In this document: piece by piece, positions 29,497 to 42,572 of the stretch
How the letters are laid out: every line of letters begins with the position of its first letter
Position numbering within the stretch: the first letter of the stretch is position 1
Origin: Micropterix aruncella
Taxonomy: Eukaryota > Arthropoda > Insecta > Lepidoptera > Micropterigidae
Assembly: GCA_944548615.1 (NCBI GenBank)
Contig: OX155964.1
Coordinates: 18,766,653 to 18,830,652, forward strand
DNA: 64,000 nucleotides
Direction of reading: 5' to 3'
Program-made: the position numbers and the translations under genes
Notes under the pieces: generated by a model
What the model saw: the letters and a program-made list of their open reading frames with translations, nothing else
The model's database searches: none
Told to the model about the DNA's origin: nothing

Positions 29497-30649
29497 GCTA
29501 GGTATGGCCTATTATTAAAATAGAATAAGATGAAATACAATAAATTATTAAAGCATCTAATTAAAGCGCATGCAAAGTACGCATATACACAAAAAAGTAT
29601 ACCTATATGGAATACTTGGAATGTTTTTAATCAAAGACATCATTGGCCTCATTGGAATATTTGCAATCAAAGACATAAAATTGAAAAAAAACTGGTTAAC
29701 ATTCAAGACATTTCAAATGGCAAATTTAGAAATGGTGCGAAAAAGAATCACCAGAGCAACGATCGAAAATGAATAATACACCCATATTTGCTTCAAATAA
29801 TTGTAGCTATGAAAATGCAACTCAAACGGCGCAGGGCGCGAAATTAAAAATTTTGTTCGCCCATCTTATTTCCCGAAATTCGGGAATTGCTAACTAAAAT
29901 TTCCCGGAATCGCGACGATCATTTGCCCCGGGAATTCCTGAGATAAGAAACCCGGAAAAGAATTACTATTACTCGTAGTGCACTATCATAATTTGAAATA
30001 ATGTATTTTATAATGATGTAATTTCCAACTGTAATGCATAATACATAATTATGCTTAAAAACCTGTCAAGGATTTGAATAGAGCCAGATACGACTAGGGT
30101 TGCCATACGTGTTGGAAAAACGGAGGTGTTTTTTTATTAACTGAAATATCTCCAAGCTAGTAACTAACTAATCTATTTTTTTATATATTTAGTATTCAAT
30201 GCAACAGTTTTTAATAAAGGTTTATTGCCTGAGATGGCAATTTTGAATTCAGGGCAACTAGAATTTTATCAGAACACCCAAGTGAGAACACCGTTGACTA
30301 CGTAACGACCAATATTCGCGGCTTGCTCCCGGAGCGCACAGTAATATTATTTTCTAATTCGAACGTATCCTAAAATCCATACCAAAAATCTCATTATTAC
30401 CATAGATACATAGACGGCCGCTAGAATAATTTCGCGCGTCATTTCGCGGATATTTCTGGTAAAATTCCATTGTCAAAATCATATATTTTTTTTTCGAGAA
30501 ATCATCAAACATTTTATTGGTTATATGAGCTAATATCTAAATATTTTTGTATGTAAATATGCGAAGCAAAATATTACCTTTGATAGGACAATCTAATAAA
30601 GATCACGATAGTATTTACAATTTCTAAATAGGGTTCCGTATTTTTCCGC
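29497..30649. other. Intergenic, nothing recognised
   Basis: AT-rich DNA. A local cluster of CCCGGGA/TTCCCGG-type palindromic strings lies at about 29870-29960. Open frames here are short and lysine-rich, as expected by chance from A-rich sequence. Confidence 0.35.
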
Positions 30650-30906
30650 AAGACAAGTACAAGTTAGAAATGCCGAGTTTTATTAATTTTTTCGACTTTC
30701 TCATTTTTATTCATAATTACCTAATTGTTTTACAAAATGAGATTTCAATATTGTACATACGAAATTTTAATTCTATCATTGCACGGTTATTCTTTTTATG
30801 CTTGCTATAGCAGTTCCATAGTTATAGTACTTTTTGTCGAGCGCGGCGATATTCCAATAAATTGCCGCGGTCTGCCATGATAGTAAGCCGCTACTTGAAG
30901 GGTTAA
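30650..30906 (+). mobile_element. Diverged TTAA MITE relative
   Basis: The middle (cataattacctaattgtttt, then acaaaatgagatttcaatat) clearly matches the TTAA MITE family in the orientation of the 2947 copy. The 3' part differs, and the unit ends at GAAGGGTTAA (30906). It represents an older or distinct subfamily. Confidence 0.6.
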
Positions 30907-31012
30907 AGAAAACGCACAACTCTTTAAGGACCATAAGCTTTGCGGTAGAGTATCTATGAAAATTTTCGATACCTACATAAAGCTGTTAAAGGGCATTGTA
31001 AATACACGTATG

Positions 31013-31474
31013 TGAAAATTGCTTCAATAGATTTTGTATAAATTGATAAGCTTAAGTGTCCTGTAGTCGATTAAAATGCAAAGTTGTTATAACTTTGATG
31101 ATAAAGATGCAGAGTTATAACCTTTTCCAAAATTTCATTTTAATCTAACTCATAAATTATACGTAGGTACTAAAAATGGTTCTAAAAATTCGAATTGAAA
31201 ATTCGTCATATTTTTTTATTCATTTATTTAAAATCACCAAATTTGAAAATTGCTTCAATAGATTTTGGATAAATTGATAAGCTTAAGTGTCCTGTAGTCG
31301 ATAAAAATGCAAAGTTGTTATAACTTTGATGATAAAGATGCAGAGTTATAACCTTTTCCAAAATTTCATTTTAATCTAGCTCATAAATTATACGTAGGTA
31401 CTAAAAATGGTTCTAAAAATTCGAATTGAAAATTCGTCATATTTTTTTATTCATTTATTTAAAATCACCAGAGT
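31013..31474. repeat. 231-bp tandem duplication
   Basis: Two head-to-tail copies (about 31013-31243 and 31244-31474), differing at only a few positions, for example gattttgtata versus gattttggata and taactcat versus tagctcat. No open frame. The high identity implies a recent local duplication. Confidence 0.9.
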
Positions 31475-32049
31475 TCGTTTATTTAAAAAAACGGTATATT
31501 TTCAAACAATAATTAGGATTCTAAGATACAATTCATAAATTATTCGTATTCGATAATTTATAAAATTAAAGTTATGAGACACATATGTCCCATGGTCACT
31601 TTATAGTGATAACTGCGAGACGATTTCTTTCGTCTGTCCTGACATTTCCCATGACGCTAAAGATTCGTTCCCCAAAAGCATAAGATACAAGAATACTACA
31701 CATATACTGCACGATTTAAAAAAAAATAGTGCTGCGTCATTGTAAAAAACACTACCACATATTAACGAAGTGCCCTTCAAGTGAATGGAAAACACTTTAA
31801 ACTACAGCAAGTTCTTCAAAAATGTTTTCAGGTGTAGTTGCCTGCTTCCATTGAGATAATGACCATAACGCGTAGGCAACGAACTAGGATTGTCACAATT
31901 ATAGTTCCTATGTGTTTGTTGTCGGCCCAAGCGCAAGCGCCAGATATTACACGTTTTTTATTGTCCGGTTTACCAAGATTTTCTTAACAGACATAAAGAA
32001 AACTGGACTGTCCGGTCGAGGTGTCCGGGGGAGTCGGAGACTTTCTGAG
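31475..32049. other. Spacer, nothing recognised
   Basis: Mostly AT-rich. From about 31985 the composition rises abruptly to GC-rich, marking the left edge of the GC-rich repeat block. The short open frames present match no family. Confidence 0.35.
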
Positions 32050-33470
32050 GTGACGGGTTCGCCCGTAGTAGTTGACAGCTCCAGTAGTCCGGTTGGATAG
32101 GAAGCTAATGGGCCCGTGCAGTTATGCCATTAAGACCAATATGTTAGGGTAGCCTCCCGTAGCCTTCCGGTAGCCTCCACGCAGAATTGTGAGCCCGGGT
32201 AGGACTCTATGCATGCGGGACAGCTCCCCTGGGAAAGGCTCTCCTGGGCGGTTTGCGCACCGCGCGGCGTGCGCAATCTGATAATCGGGGGAGTCTGGGA
32301 ACGGCTTGGTTTCCTATAGAGCGGGGATGGCTGTTAACTGTACGGCAGCCGTTCTTGAAATGACTAATCGGCTACCCGATACCGGGTGAACAGCCGAGTA
32401 AAGGACGCCCTGGTCCGCGATGGATTCGGTGGACACCGAATCACCGCTACGCAAGGGAGAGAACCGCGTAAGCAACCTCGAACCCGTAGCCATTCAGGAG
32501 TCCGGAGACAGCTGGCCGAAACTGGTAGCGAGGGCGCTTAGTCTGCCCGCTGGGTTAACTATCCGGTGCCGGGCGGTAATCGCCCGGTGCCGGGTAGTTC
32601 TTGAGGGCTAGTTGGCGGAGCTAGATATTGGATTGTCATTGTCTAAGTTCTCTTAGACAATGACAATCTAATATTGGATTGTCATTGTCTAAGTCCTCTG
32701 GGGGCTAACGGGCCCATGATGAGGTGGCCACGATGACCCATGTGTTCAGGGTCGGTCACACTCACGGGTCAACACCCATCCGACGGCCTCCCCGCATGGG
32801 GTGCGAATCCTGGGTAGGACACTGGGTCAACCAGTCTCCCCTGGGAATCAAACCTCTGGCGCCCCTGGACGGTCTGCACACCGTGCGGCGCAAGCCATTC
32901 GATTGTGCTCTCCGACTAACAGTCGGGGGAGTCTGGGAACTGTATTGTTTCCTATAGAGCGGGGGTGGTTGCGTACCTTATGGCGACTGCTCTTGAATTG
33001 ACCATTGGCCATCCGATCCCGGGTAAGAGGCGGGCAAAGGACGCCTTGGTCCGCGATAGATTCGGTGCACTCCGTTTCACCGCTTCATAAGGGAGAGGAC
33101 CGCGCAAGCGACCTCGAACTCGGAACCAATCGAGAGACCGGAGAAATCTGGTCACAATTGGAAGTGAGGGCGCGAGTATCTCGAGCCCGCCGGGTTTATT
33201 CCTGGCTAACTCGCGGTAAGGCGTTGGACTCTCACGGGTTGTGACGTAGCTGGACGTAGAATTGTACTGTCCAAAGTCTTCTACGTTCACTGCAGGGCGA
33301 CAGAACGACTAATCGTTAAAACGTCCTGTGGTGACGGGCTCGCCCGTTGTAGTCGACACCGCAAGATGTCTAAGTCCTCTACGCTCATCCCACGACTGAA
33401 AGAACGATCATATATCGTTATACCAGCCTGAGGTGACGGGTTCGCCCGTTGTAGTCGACACCGCCCAAAT
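32050..33470. repeat. GC-rich tandem repeat block of unknown class
   Basis: Two units of about 600-640 bp (starting at 32104 and 32704 with gctaa(t/c)gggccc) share many blocks in the same order: tcgggggagtctgggaac, gttt/gtttcctatagagcggg, ggacgcc(c/t)tggtccgcgat and agggagag(a)accgcg. A short motif, gtgacggg(t/c)tcgcccgt, occurs at 32050, 33331 and 33433. A hairpin (ttgtcattgtctaag and its inverse, 32635-32671) sits between the units. No long open frame exists. The composition is very unlike the surrounding DNA. It may be repeated promoter/5' UTR units of a retrotransposon, but this is a guess. Confidence 0.75.
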
Positions 33471-34376
33471 GTCCGGTCAGATACTGGGACACCCCTAGCT
33501 ACGAGTCACGCTATCTATTATCCCGTAGTGTCAGGAATAAAACTGATACATATTTGCGTTTTCTATGTTAGCCAATTGCCCATTCGCCAGGCTCGTGCTT
33601 TTTGGAATGTTTATTTAATGTTAAATCATAATTGAACAAAAAAAGTGACATCGGCACCAAAGAGGTTAACGAGCGTACGACCTTTGCAAATTTGTTCGGT
33701 CTGATAAGAGCCACGATACAACGCTCTACGCAACGTCTCCTGCGCAGTTGCCGCTTTGCAAACAAAAAAAATGTCGGGAAATCCACAAATGATTTTAAAG
33801 CAGGAACGATTTTAGTATGCTAACCAGAAGCTAAATAAAACTGAAAGGAAGAGCTAAAACCGCAAAGGGAACGGCGAATTCGACATACATCGTAGTCCAA
33901 AATAACGTTAGCAATTATTTTTTTTATGTTTGTTTCTACCATTTTTGGGAAATTTCACAATGGGCTGGTTTATTATCATACGACAATCGCTTACAATTAC
34001 AACCAACCCTACTATGAAATATGTGTGCATGTAACATGTGTATAAGCGTGTGTCTTGTTATTGCATTGGATCTAAGGAATTCAAATGCAATCGCTTTACA
34101 ATCGAAAATACTGCAATATTGCCCGGCCAGCTTTATTGCTGTTTCGTTTTGCTCCGTAAGTGCGTTCATTTCTGATGCGAGACACGACGCAAGACATCTT
34201 CAATTTGTATTCATATCATTTGATGATTATTTTTTTTGATTTATAAAATATTATTATCTATTCTGATATGTAATGTACAATTCCGTGAAATAATTTATAT
34301 TATTTATTAGTGTATTTAAATGTTTATATACCTACATCATGAATAGATAATTGTACTGTCAATTTGTTATTAATAG
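33471..34376. other. Spacer containing a second copy of a dispersed repeat
   Basis: 33945-34110 matches 10985-11170 in the same orientation (shared caaccaaccctactatgaa and catgtaacatgtg). The rest shows nothing recognisable. Confidence 0.5.
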
Positions 34377-34378
34377 TA

Positions 34379-36839
34379 GGGTAGACCGGGGACAAATGAT
34401 ACAGGGGACAGTTAAAACAAAGCCGTTTTCTCAGTTCCTATGATAGCTATCAATGTGTGAGTGCCAACAGATTATACCTCTATAGGGCCCCGTATAACCT
34501 CTAGTTAGTCGCCGACGTCGGATTGTGCAAACGCCTACAGGGAGCCGACAAAATTTCACGACCCCAAATGTAAATTTTACTTAACATTTCAATCAACTTA
34601 TTTTTCATGATGGATGTAATGATGTTCACTTTTGCCTTACCTATCATGTACCTTTGGGTCTTGAGATTCTTTTGTGTATTATTTTGTCTGGATATGTGCT
34701 ATGTAGTTCAGAATAAATTGTTTTTTTGGAAAAAAGTGTCGCCGGGGACGATTGATACAATATTGAAGGGGACAATTGATACGTATCAATTGACCCCGTG
34801 TATCAACTGTCCCCGTTGACGATTCATTATCCAGTATTGTCAGTTTTATGATTGTCATGACTAATTAGTCTTCATGACGACATAATTTTGATTTATATGG
34901 TACAGCGCCCCTCTATGATCTGTTGTTATCGTTAATATGATAGCCATCTCCTTTTTCACATATCATTAATATCTCAATAATACGGGCAAGAACCAAAAAT
35001 AAAATCGCCTAATGTCCGGTGAAGAAATGACCAACGGACTCATAAATTTATTATTGTAAATTGGGAATTTCAAACAAAAGATAATATACACCTGAACAAA
35101 TAAAAGGGCACTTAAATAAAAAGGATCAACCAAATTTGTAAAAGCAGGTACCAAACGCGAAATATCTTAAAAACGGACGATTTAATAAGGAACGTAGGAA
35201 AAGGTATGATGCTAATTTGACAAGTCATTAGCAAACGGGAAAGACCAGGCACTTGCGGTTAAATGAGTAAAAAGTTTCGAAGTCACTATGGTAGACTTGT
35301 GTGAAAATTCAAAGTGAACGGGTGTCCATTTGTGTGTTTTATCTACACGTATTAAGTGAGTACAGATACAGACGCAAGGGTCCTACAAACCCTCGTTACG
35401 AGCCTTAGTACGAGGAGACGGCAGCAGCGGGACTGTATCCAGGAAGTGCAACAGCATCCAAGGTAGGAACTTCTAGTTCATTAGGCTTACGTGACCGAGC
35501 TCTCCCCAGGGTCTGAGCATCGCTAGTGGATTGCGAAGCTGGGCCACCAAGGACCATTCTAAGCCATTTAAGCCTTTTAATTCCCTTAATTTCCATTTAA
35601 TTTCCAATTAAAAAGTTAAAAAATAATAATAATAATAAATTTATTAATTTTTAATGGTATTTTAAAAATATTTTTAATTTATTTATTACATTTAATTTCT
35701 ATAATAATTTCAAAATCATTTTATAAAGAAGAGGAAAAACTATCGTCATTTGAATGTGGATTTCATAGAAAACTTTTAGCTCGAGGTTTGTAACGTTGAC
35801 TGACCAAGATTAAGAATGTTAATTTTGATCTCGATAAAAAAAAGGAAATTACTAACGCCTAAGTTTTAAGTTTTCGTTTAATCTTGTTTAACAATTTGTT
35901 GACATTTTAGATGTATCTTGCCATGCGCCTTTCACAGCGTTTGCTTCGCATCGTCAGTACGTGGCTTTATGGCTATGATTTATAAAGTAATTATTAAGTT
36001 TATTGGTAGCCCCGAAATGAGGAGTGTTTTAAACCAAAATATTTGATGAATTAGTTTTTTATTCTTGTTAGAATACATACATGTAGGTGTATAATGTTGA
36101 CTGAACTAAAAAAGAATGTTTGTTATGATCTCGATTAAAATAGAAATGTTAAATATATATGTACATTATATCTAATAAAAATGATCCCGAACAGTTTTAC
36201 TAGTTTTATTCGTAAATACCAAAGTGACTTTTAATGTTTATTATTAGGAAAATAGTAGTTAAAAACTGATGGGGACAGTTGAAACATGGGGACGGTTGAT
36301 ACAAACTTATTTTCATACAATTTCTTACTTTTAGTTTTCATTAACTATTTTGGATTTGCTTGCTTAATTTACAAAAAGAAAACTTGAATTATACTTGTTT
36401 CTTTAAGATTCGTCACTTTGTTTTCATTATAATGTTATAGGACTTATATATAAAATTTTAGAGGATGATTTATATAATTAATTTTTCAGATATTCGCACC
36501 TAAATATTCTATTTCTTTTCATATCTGAGTTAAAAAGCATAAAATTATCTATCTACTACCGTTAAAAAATAGTTTTTCATGGAACAAAATGTATGTTTTT
36601 TCATCGGCTGAAATTATGTATCATTTGTCCCCGGGTATGGGACAATTGATACAATCTACCATGGTCTCTTTTCTGGTCTACAGTCGTTGAAGTATTTGAC
36701 TTTAATTAAAATTGATTATTGAATTAGATAGCTGAATAAATTGTCTATTCAATCATATTGATACATCTATCTAGAGTTTAATACTTTAGGCAATAATCAC
36801 CTAAAAGTAAAAAGTGATCCAACTGTCCCCGGTCTCCCC
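34379..36839. mobile_element. 2.46-kb TA-flanked element with iterated subterminal motifs
   Basis: The ends GGGTAGACCGGGGACA (34379) and TGTCCCCGGTCTCCCC (to 36839) are inverse and flanked by TA. The motif GGGGACaRTTGATACa recurs at the left end (two units), at 34743-34819 (two direct then two inverted units), at 36271-36308 (two), at 36616-36656 (one inverted, one direct) and at the right end. It has no long open frame. A region at 35405-35596 is less AT-rich and open on - but matches nothing I know. It is probably a deletion derivative of an unknown cut-and-paste family, the motifs being candidate transposase sites. Confidence 0.7.
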
Positions 36840-36841
36840 TA

Positions 36842-38114
36842 AATTCATATGGAGAAGAACTTTTAATTTGTATTCATATCATCAAAAACATTCAGGGTTA
36901 CCTATCTAAAGTATCACGCTTATTGAAGTCAGGTCGAATCCACATTGTCGTCTTTTTTGTCGTTTTAAATTTTAATTTAAAACAATATAAGCCGCAGACG
37001 ATTGTGTAGCCCGTTTTCGAGTCAAAATTATGGGCCATACTTTTGCATCAATATTGCTAAGAATGGCCGGGCTATATATTTTCCAGCCACATGTCGCATT
37101 AAAATGTTGCAGTGATGGCCGGGCATTAGTTGCTAATATTGCGGCCACATATTGCCGTAATAGTATAGCCCGTTTAGGAGCACCATTAGGTTATGTTCCC
37201 AAGCGGAGGGACAACATTTGGGAAATTAATTTACCTACTGCTTTTCTTCTACCTTCACATCCTACGAATGTTTCATTATTGCACAAAAATACGTGTCTGC
37301 AGATGGAACTCGCGAACTCGTAACTGCAAAAATAGCGATCAATTGGAAATATTTTTCGGCGTTATTATTCCGTGTGGAAAAGTAAGAAAAAATCACGTGA
37401 ACATGAGTTGCAAACAGAATGATGCAAGAAATCTTATTTATCGCTGCGGAGTCCTGGTGATTTCTATTCTCAATGGATATTCTTCGAATATTCGTCTGGT
37501 TTCATTTCTTCGGATAACAACTACGGGTAGATATGGTGGGTACAGAAAAGTAATAATATAATTAGTATAACCTCGCAAAGAAGCTGATACGAGGATAACG
37601 AGCAATTAATTACCCAGTAACATTAATGAAACCATATACCTACCTATCTACTTATATTATCAGAAGAGACAGTCAGCGACGACCCCCAGCGGTTGCTAAG
37701 AACAAGCCGATAACACAATGAAAATATATAATTATTGGTCATTTTTTTTATTTACTTAGACTTTGTTCAACAATTCAATTTATTGACGGAATTAAAAATA
37801 AACGAGGTTATCATTTTGAACTAACGTCTATGGATTTATTAGTAAATAATTTGCACAATCTACAACTAAATAAGCTCATTCTGCAAATTGTATAAGCTTT
37901 TTCCTGCAGGTTAGGCTGTGTGACACAGCCCAACCTTTTCGACACTGCCTGTATCGGACTTAAGCTAAGATTGTCTTGCCGATATATATTTACCTTACTT
38001 GCGTACAAAATATTAATAAAAATATATTGCAATATTAGAGCCCTGTCCACCCTAGAACGATGAATTAGCTAGTAAGTTATGTAGTTCTATATACTCATTT
38101 TTTTAAAAAAAAAC
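36842..38114. other. Intergenic, nothing firmly recognised
   Basis: 36,990-37,190 has quasi-periodic strings (ggccgggc followed by ggccacat or gccacat, repeated about every 90 bp) that may be a decayed tandem repeat. Otherwise AT-rich with no coding support. Confidence 0.35.
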
Positions 38115-38390
38115 AGAAGTCTTTGTGGCTTCGCGGCAGCCAAATCAGTGTATTTTGCGTATTTCGGCTCATTAATGACTTATGGACTATTTTGGGGAAA
38201 TGCCGCAAACAGTAAAAGAATCTTCCTATTACAAAAAAAGAGCACTGCGCAGCATGTATCAGGTAACGCCCAGGACCTCATGCAGAGCATACTTCAGTAA
38301 GGCAAAGATAATTACCATGTCATCTAATAAACTAATAAATAAAAATAAAAATAAACTAGTATAATAAAAAAGGTTAGATAAACATTAGAT
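38115..38390 (+). mobile_element. Non-LTR RT fragment
   Basis: The + strand reads AAKSVYFAYFGSLMTYGL, then after a one-base shift FWGNAANSKRIFLLQKRALRS and SCRAYFSKAKIITM. That is the conserved stretch after the RT domain of jockey/CR1-like elements. It is similar to the fragment at the left edge of the window. Broken at both ends. Confidence 0.65.
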
Positions 38391-38642
38391 ATACATATGT
38401 AAATATAATCGTTTAATATTACGCTCTAACGGATGTCTCCGTCTCGTTTGCTATAGTCTAGAATAATGATTTATATATTAGAATAATAATGATAGTAATA
38501 GTAATGGAGTAGAGTAATAATAATATTATTAACAGTAGAATTATAATAATAGTCTATAGTAGAATAATAGTTATAATCTAGAATAATAGCCTAGAAAAAT
38601 AATTAACGATTTGGAATCATCTGTAAGGTTAATTATGTTTTG

Positions 38643-38687
38643 GGAAATAAATAAATAAATAAAATAAATAAATAAATAAATAAATGT
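38643..38687. repeat. (AAAT)n microsatellite
   Basis: About ten AAAT-type units with one interruption, possibly the 3' tail of the adjoining retrotransposon fragment. Confidence 0.85.
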
Positions 38688-38689
38688 AT

Positions 38690-39441
38690 TCAGCGTTCAT
38701 ATAAGACAGCACCTAACAGAAACTGCAACTAGAGCGGACATTCACTCTCACCATACACGCCGTAATTCCCTTTTATGCGTGCCCCGAACAAGACTGGCAA
38801 AAGTACAGAAGAGCTAGTTATACCTTAGCATTAAATTCTACTATTTACTCCCTACCACTATCAAACAACTGGAGGACAAACAACAACAAAAAAACAATAA
38901 GAAGATGCTGATAGGCCACCCTTTCTATAATCTGACCGAATTCGAGGGCCATGACTTTGCAAATATTGTACCAATTTGAATGATAATTATATATGTACTT
39001 TAAATGTAAGATTTAGCTTTAGTTTGATTATTTAACAATTTACTTACTACTTTGGATGTTACTGTGTACAGTTTTTAGTACGAATATATTCGATTTATTG
39101 ACTATTTCAATTGTTAGGCTTCTGCTTTGATTATTCAACTTTTTAACTGACTATTTTAATTATTGTGTTGAGTTGCTTTTAGTAAGTAGCCATTAGAATT
39201 ATTAACGATTTTATTAAATAAGCCATCAATTTGTTTTGTAATAAGATTCTACGACGAATAACTTTTAGTAGGTTCCAAAGTTTCTTAGATGCTATATATT
39301 TTTTTATAACATGTGTATGTTAAGTAGAGATTAAAGTAGTAATGAGACTTACTACTTAAAACACAAATATTTTGACACGTCCAAAGAGCGGTTTTTAGCC
39401 GCCAATCGGACACGACGTAAATGTAATGTAATGTAATGTAA
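38690..39441 (+). mobile_element. 3' end of a non-LTR element with (TAATG)n tail
   Basis: The frames read HTRRNSLLCVPRTRLAKVQK and, nearby, HPFYNLTEFEGHDFANIVPI then a stop at about 38978. This is the terminal part of an ORF2. It is followed by a T-rich 3' UTR and a short run of taatg units at about 39421-39441, a common tail in lepidopteran elements. Frameshifts make it inactive. Confidence 0.6.
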
Positions 39442-42204
39442 CGGGCTTGTCCCAGTTGGGTGACATAATCAAATAAGCATTAATTCTTTGCCATTCGGTT
39501 CTAGTTATTTATGTAAGCAAATTCAATGTTTTATAGTAATTAATTCTTAGTCTTATACCTATTGGTTCTCTGCCTAATGTTGAGTGAAAGTATTTATTTT
39601 TTTGTAATTTCCAGAAAAAACGCGAACGTATCATTTATTTTTATATTATAAATAATTGTTAAATGATAAATAGGCATAGGTTATATAATATATAGATTAT
39701 ATAGGTTTTACGATCTGCAATATCTGCAGAAAAACATTTTTGAGCTATGCGCGAAGTTTGTCGTTTACTAAAAAATGGATTTATATCGCTATAAAAACTG
39801 AATAAAACATAAACATTCTTCCGAATGTTTCGTTATAGAGTTGCCAAAATGTTTGTTATAAAATAAAAGATAACAAAAAAAACCTTTCTCACCCATATTC
39901 GACATGTTATAGAGCATTTAAAGGCCTAGTATACCTAAATAGAAACTAGTTCACTATAATTCTGGTATCCTATATCCAGCAGTAGGTACCTATGATAGTA
40001 TACATACAAAAAGCAAATCCAAGTTGACGGCAATGACGGCGGCTATAAACGTAGCAGTAGCGGATCTCCACTCGAGTTATAGCTGCCATATGGGGTTTTT
40101 TAAAAAATCGGTTTTGTCACCCCCACCGGCAATGCCCCGCACGGAGCAAATCCACGCACTTGGGTTTTCGGAGGAATTTTTGTAATTATTTCGATAGCCG
40201 CCAGGTGGCTGACCCGTCTCAACAACTTCCACTTCCACACCAATCCTCAAGAAGTTCGGTCGCACGCTAGCCTGGAAAATGCGGTAAGTCTGTTTTTTAG
40301 TGTTTTGATGTAATATTTCTTGTCTTTACAAGCTTGAGTTTCTCCAAAACGGTTTAAGCTATTTTCGCAATTGAACTTACGGTGATGAACTGCCTGGTTT
40401 AGCTTCACATTCGAGTGTCAAGTTCCTCGATATCATTTGCTTATATAGTTTGAGACGACGCCATGTTGAAAGTGTGAAATGGTGACAGTGCGTGGCTTTG
40501 TCCCATTTTTCGGGGCAACCCCATGCATTGTTTTTTATATATATAATTTTAGATTTCTCTGCAACTGATGATTGATCATGCCTGATATTTTCATGGGTTA
40601 TAGGTAAGATCCTAATCTAAAACTCCAATATGTAATTGAAAGAAAATCTATTTCTAATTCTCCACAATTTTCAAAAAAACAAAAATTGCAGGGCCTATTT
40701 ATAGTATCCCCCACCCTATATCTTTTAGGTTTCCGATCGAAATTATTAAACCGCTGGCAAACATTCTCTATAACGCAGGCGAAGCAGCGGGTAGAAGCTA
40801 GTATATTATATAAAGACAATGAACGCCATAAACTATGACGATATTATAGATGATTTCGCCAATAAAAAATAACGTAAAAAGTGTAATTCTTATTTCATTA
40901 CACTTGTATTTTATGACTAAGTCATTCATAAATTTGGCTTTTCAACACCTACCCACCCACTTAACCCAGTTGTTACTTAAACTTTTTTTATCTCGTATCA
41001 CAGTAGTTTTTTAGTATTATTACCTTGATGTATAAAGTAAACATGGAAAAAACTGAGTTTTCAGGAAAGCTCGGAAAATGCGGATCGTTTTAACGATTAG
41101 TAGTAATAGGCAGGTAGGTTAACGCTCATATAACTACTACTTTATCGATTGTGTCCTATTTTAAAATTAAAGAAACACAGTTATTATTATTAAAAAGGCT
41201 TTATTATCTATCTATCTATATTTATCTATATAATCGTTATCTATCTAGGTCATACATTTATGAAAACGTGCATAAAATAAATTTGAATCACAAGCTTATT
41301 TGTAAACACTTACCGTTTTGAAGACATAGTGAAAGTTAATTATAGAAAGAAATTATAGAAAGAAAAAATAGAAAATCACTCCAAAATTATGATCATATTA
41401 TAATTATCTATGCACAGAAACACTGTCAAACGATCAATGCGGCGATTGGTAAACAATAAGCAAAAGTTATCTGCTCGTTAATATTTTTAAATTGAGGGTA
41501 TTCCCCATACTTTTTTTGATCTTTATAACGATCGGTCGTTGTAAATGGGTTAAATACGTAATCGTCGCCTAAAAAATGCCTACGTAAATAAATACAAGGG
41601 ATTAAGATAGGTATGAGGGAAGGGCGGCTTAAAGTCAAGTGGCCTATAGTGAAGAAATCTATAAATCCGACACTTACGGTATTGGTATAGTAAGCTAATG
41701 ATATAGTATGGCAGATCAAGAAATATCTCAATTATTTTACGTCCCATGAGCTGATAAGTGGGAGATACTCTTTACGATTTTTTGAGGCGAGGAACAATAA
41801 ATATTATTGTCGTCAGAATAAACAGTGGTTTCAAAAAATATCAGATAAGATTAAATTCGTAATGATTAATTGAAGTAATAACAAAAGAATTATATTCTCG
41901 ACCTTGATCTACATAACAATATTTTGCGTTTTGTTTTTTGTTTTTGCGAAATTATCTAAATTAACGTGCCCCCAGTGGCGCGACTTTTTTTATCAGATTA
42001 TATTCCGTAGGCATTAGATATTTAGGTATATATGTAATTGTTTTTATTACATATTTAGATAGGTACCCGCCTAATCATTATATACATAACCACGAAATAA
42101 TTATATAATCTATAAACATAATAAAATCGTAACGAAGCCGTGTCTATACATTTGAAAACAAGTAAATATATTAAAAGGAATAAACAACACGACTGCCGTT
42201 ACAG
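39442..42204. other. Intergenic, repeat-derived but unresolved
   Basis: 40,260-40,800 ends with gcgggtagaagctagt, a string common at the end of a widespread lepidopteran repeat (recalled, class unknown). A short less AT-rich segment (40080-40265) is open on - with no recognisable product. The remainder is AT-rich with TATC microsatellite-like stretches near 41200. Confidence 0.35.
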
Positions 42205-42393
42205 AAAGTGAATACCTAACCTGGGAAAAAAATTAAACCACACCTTTTCAATGATGTTTTTAAGGTTTTCCTTTGACGAAAGCTTCAGTTTATTTATTTC
42301 GATTGCCGTTTTATGCCACGAGTTCTCGATAGGGTTCAGGTCAGGACTATTTCCGGGCCTATCCAGTGTTGGAATTCTATGAATTATCATATA
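42205..42393 (-). mobile_element. Tc1/mariner transposase C-terminal fragment
   Basis: On -, the sequence reads DRPGNSPDLNPIENSWHKT. The SPDLNPIENxW motif is the signature around the last catalytic acidic residue of Tc1-family DDE transposases. About 60 codons survive, with no recognisable N-terminal part or terminal repeats nearby. Confidence 0.8.
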
Positions 42394-42572
42394 TTCTTTG
42401 ACCTAAAAATATTTTAATAGTGTAATAGGTATTTTTTAAATATTTTTTTTGAACATTGAAAGTCAGTGTCAGAAAAAAAATATACTTACATTTTTTTGCT
42501 CCAATCCATACAGATTGATAAACACACACACACACTCAGACAGACTTCAATCTGGATACGAAGAAGAAAAAG

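Noticed and set aside
32420..33290. Several open frames in the GC-rich repeat block
   Set aside because: They do not recur in the same frame in both repeat units, as a real coding repeat should.
35405..35596. Possible C-terminal tail of a pogo-like transposase on -
   Set aside because: Composition is suggestive but no catalytic or helix-turn-helix part is present in the element, so no call is made.
40260..40800. Helitron or RTE element
   Set aside because: The gcgggtagaagctagt end string is familiar from lepidopteran repeats, but hairpin/CTRR ends or coding sequence needed for a class call are not seen.
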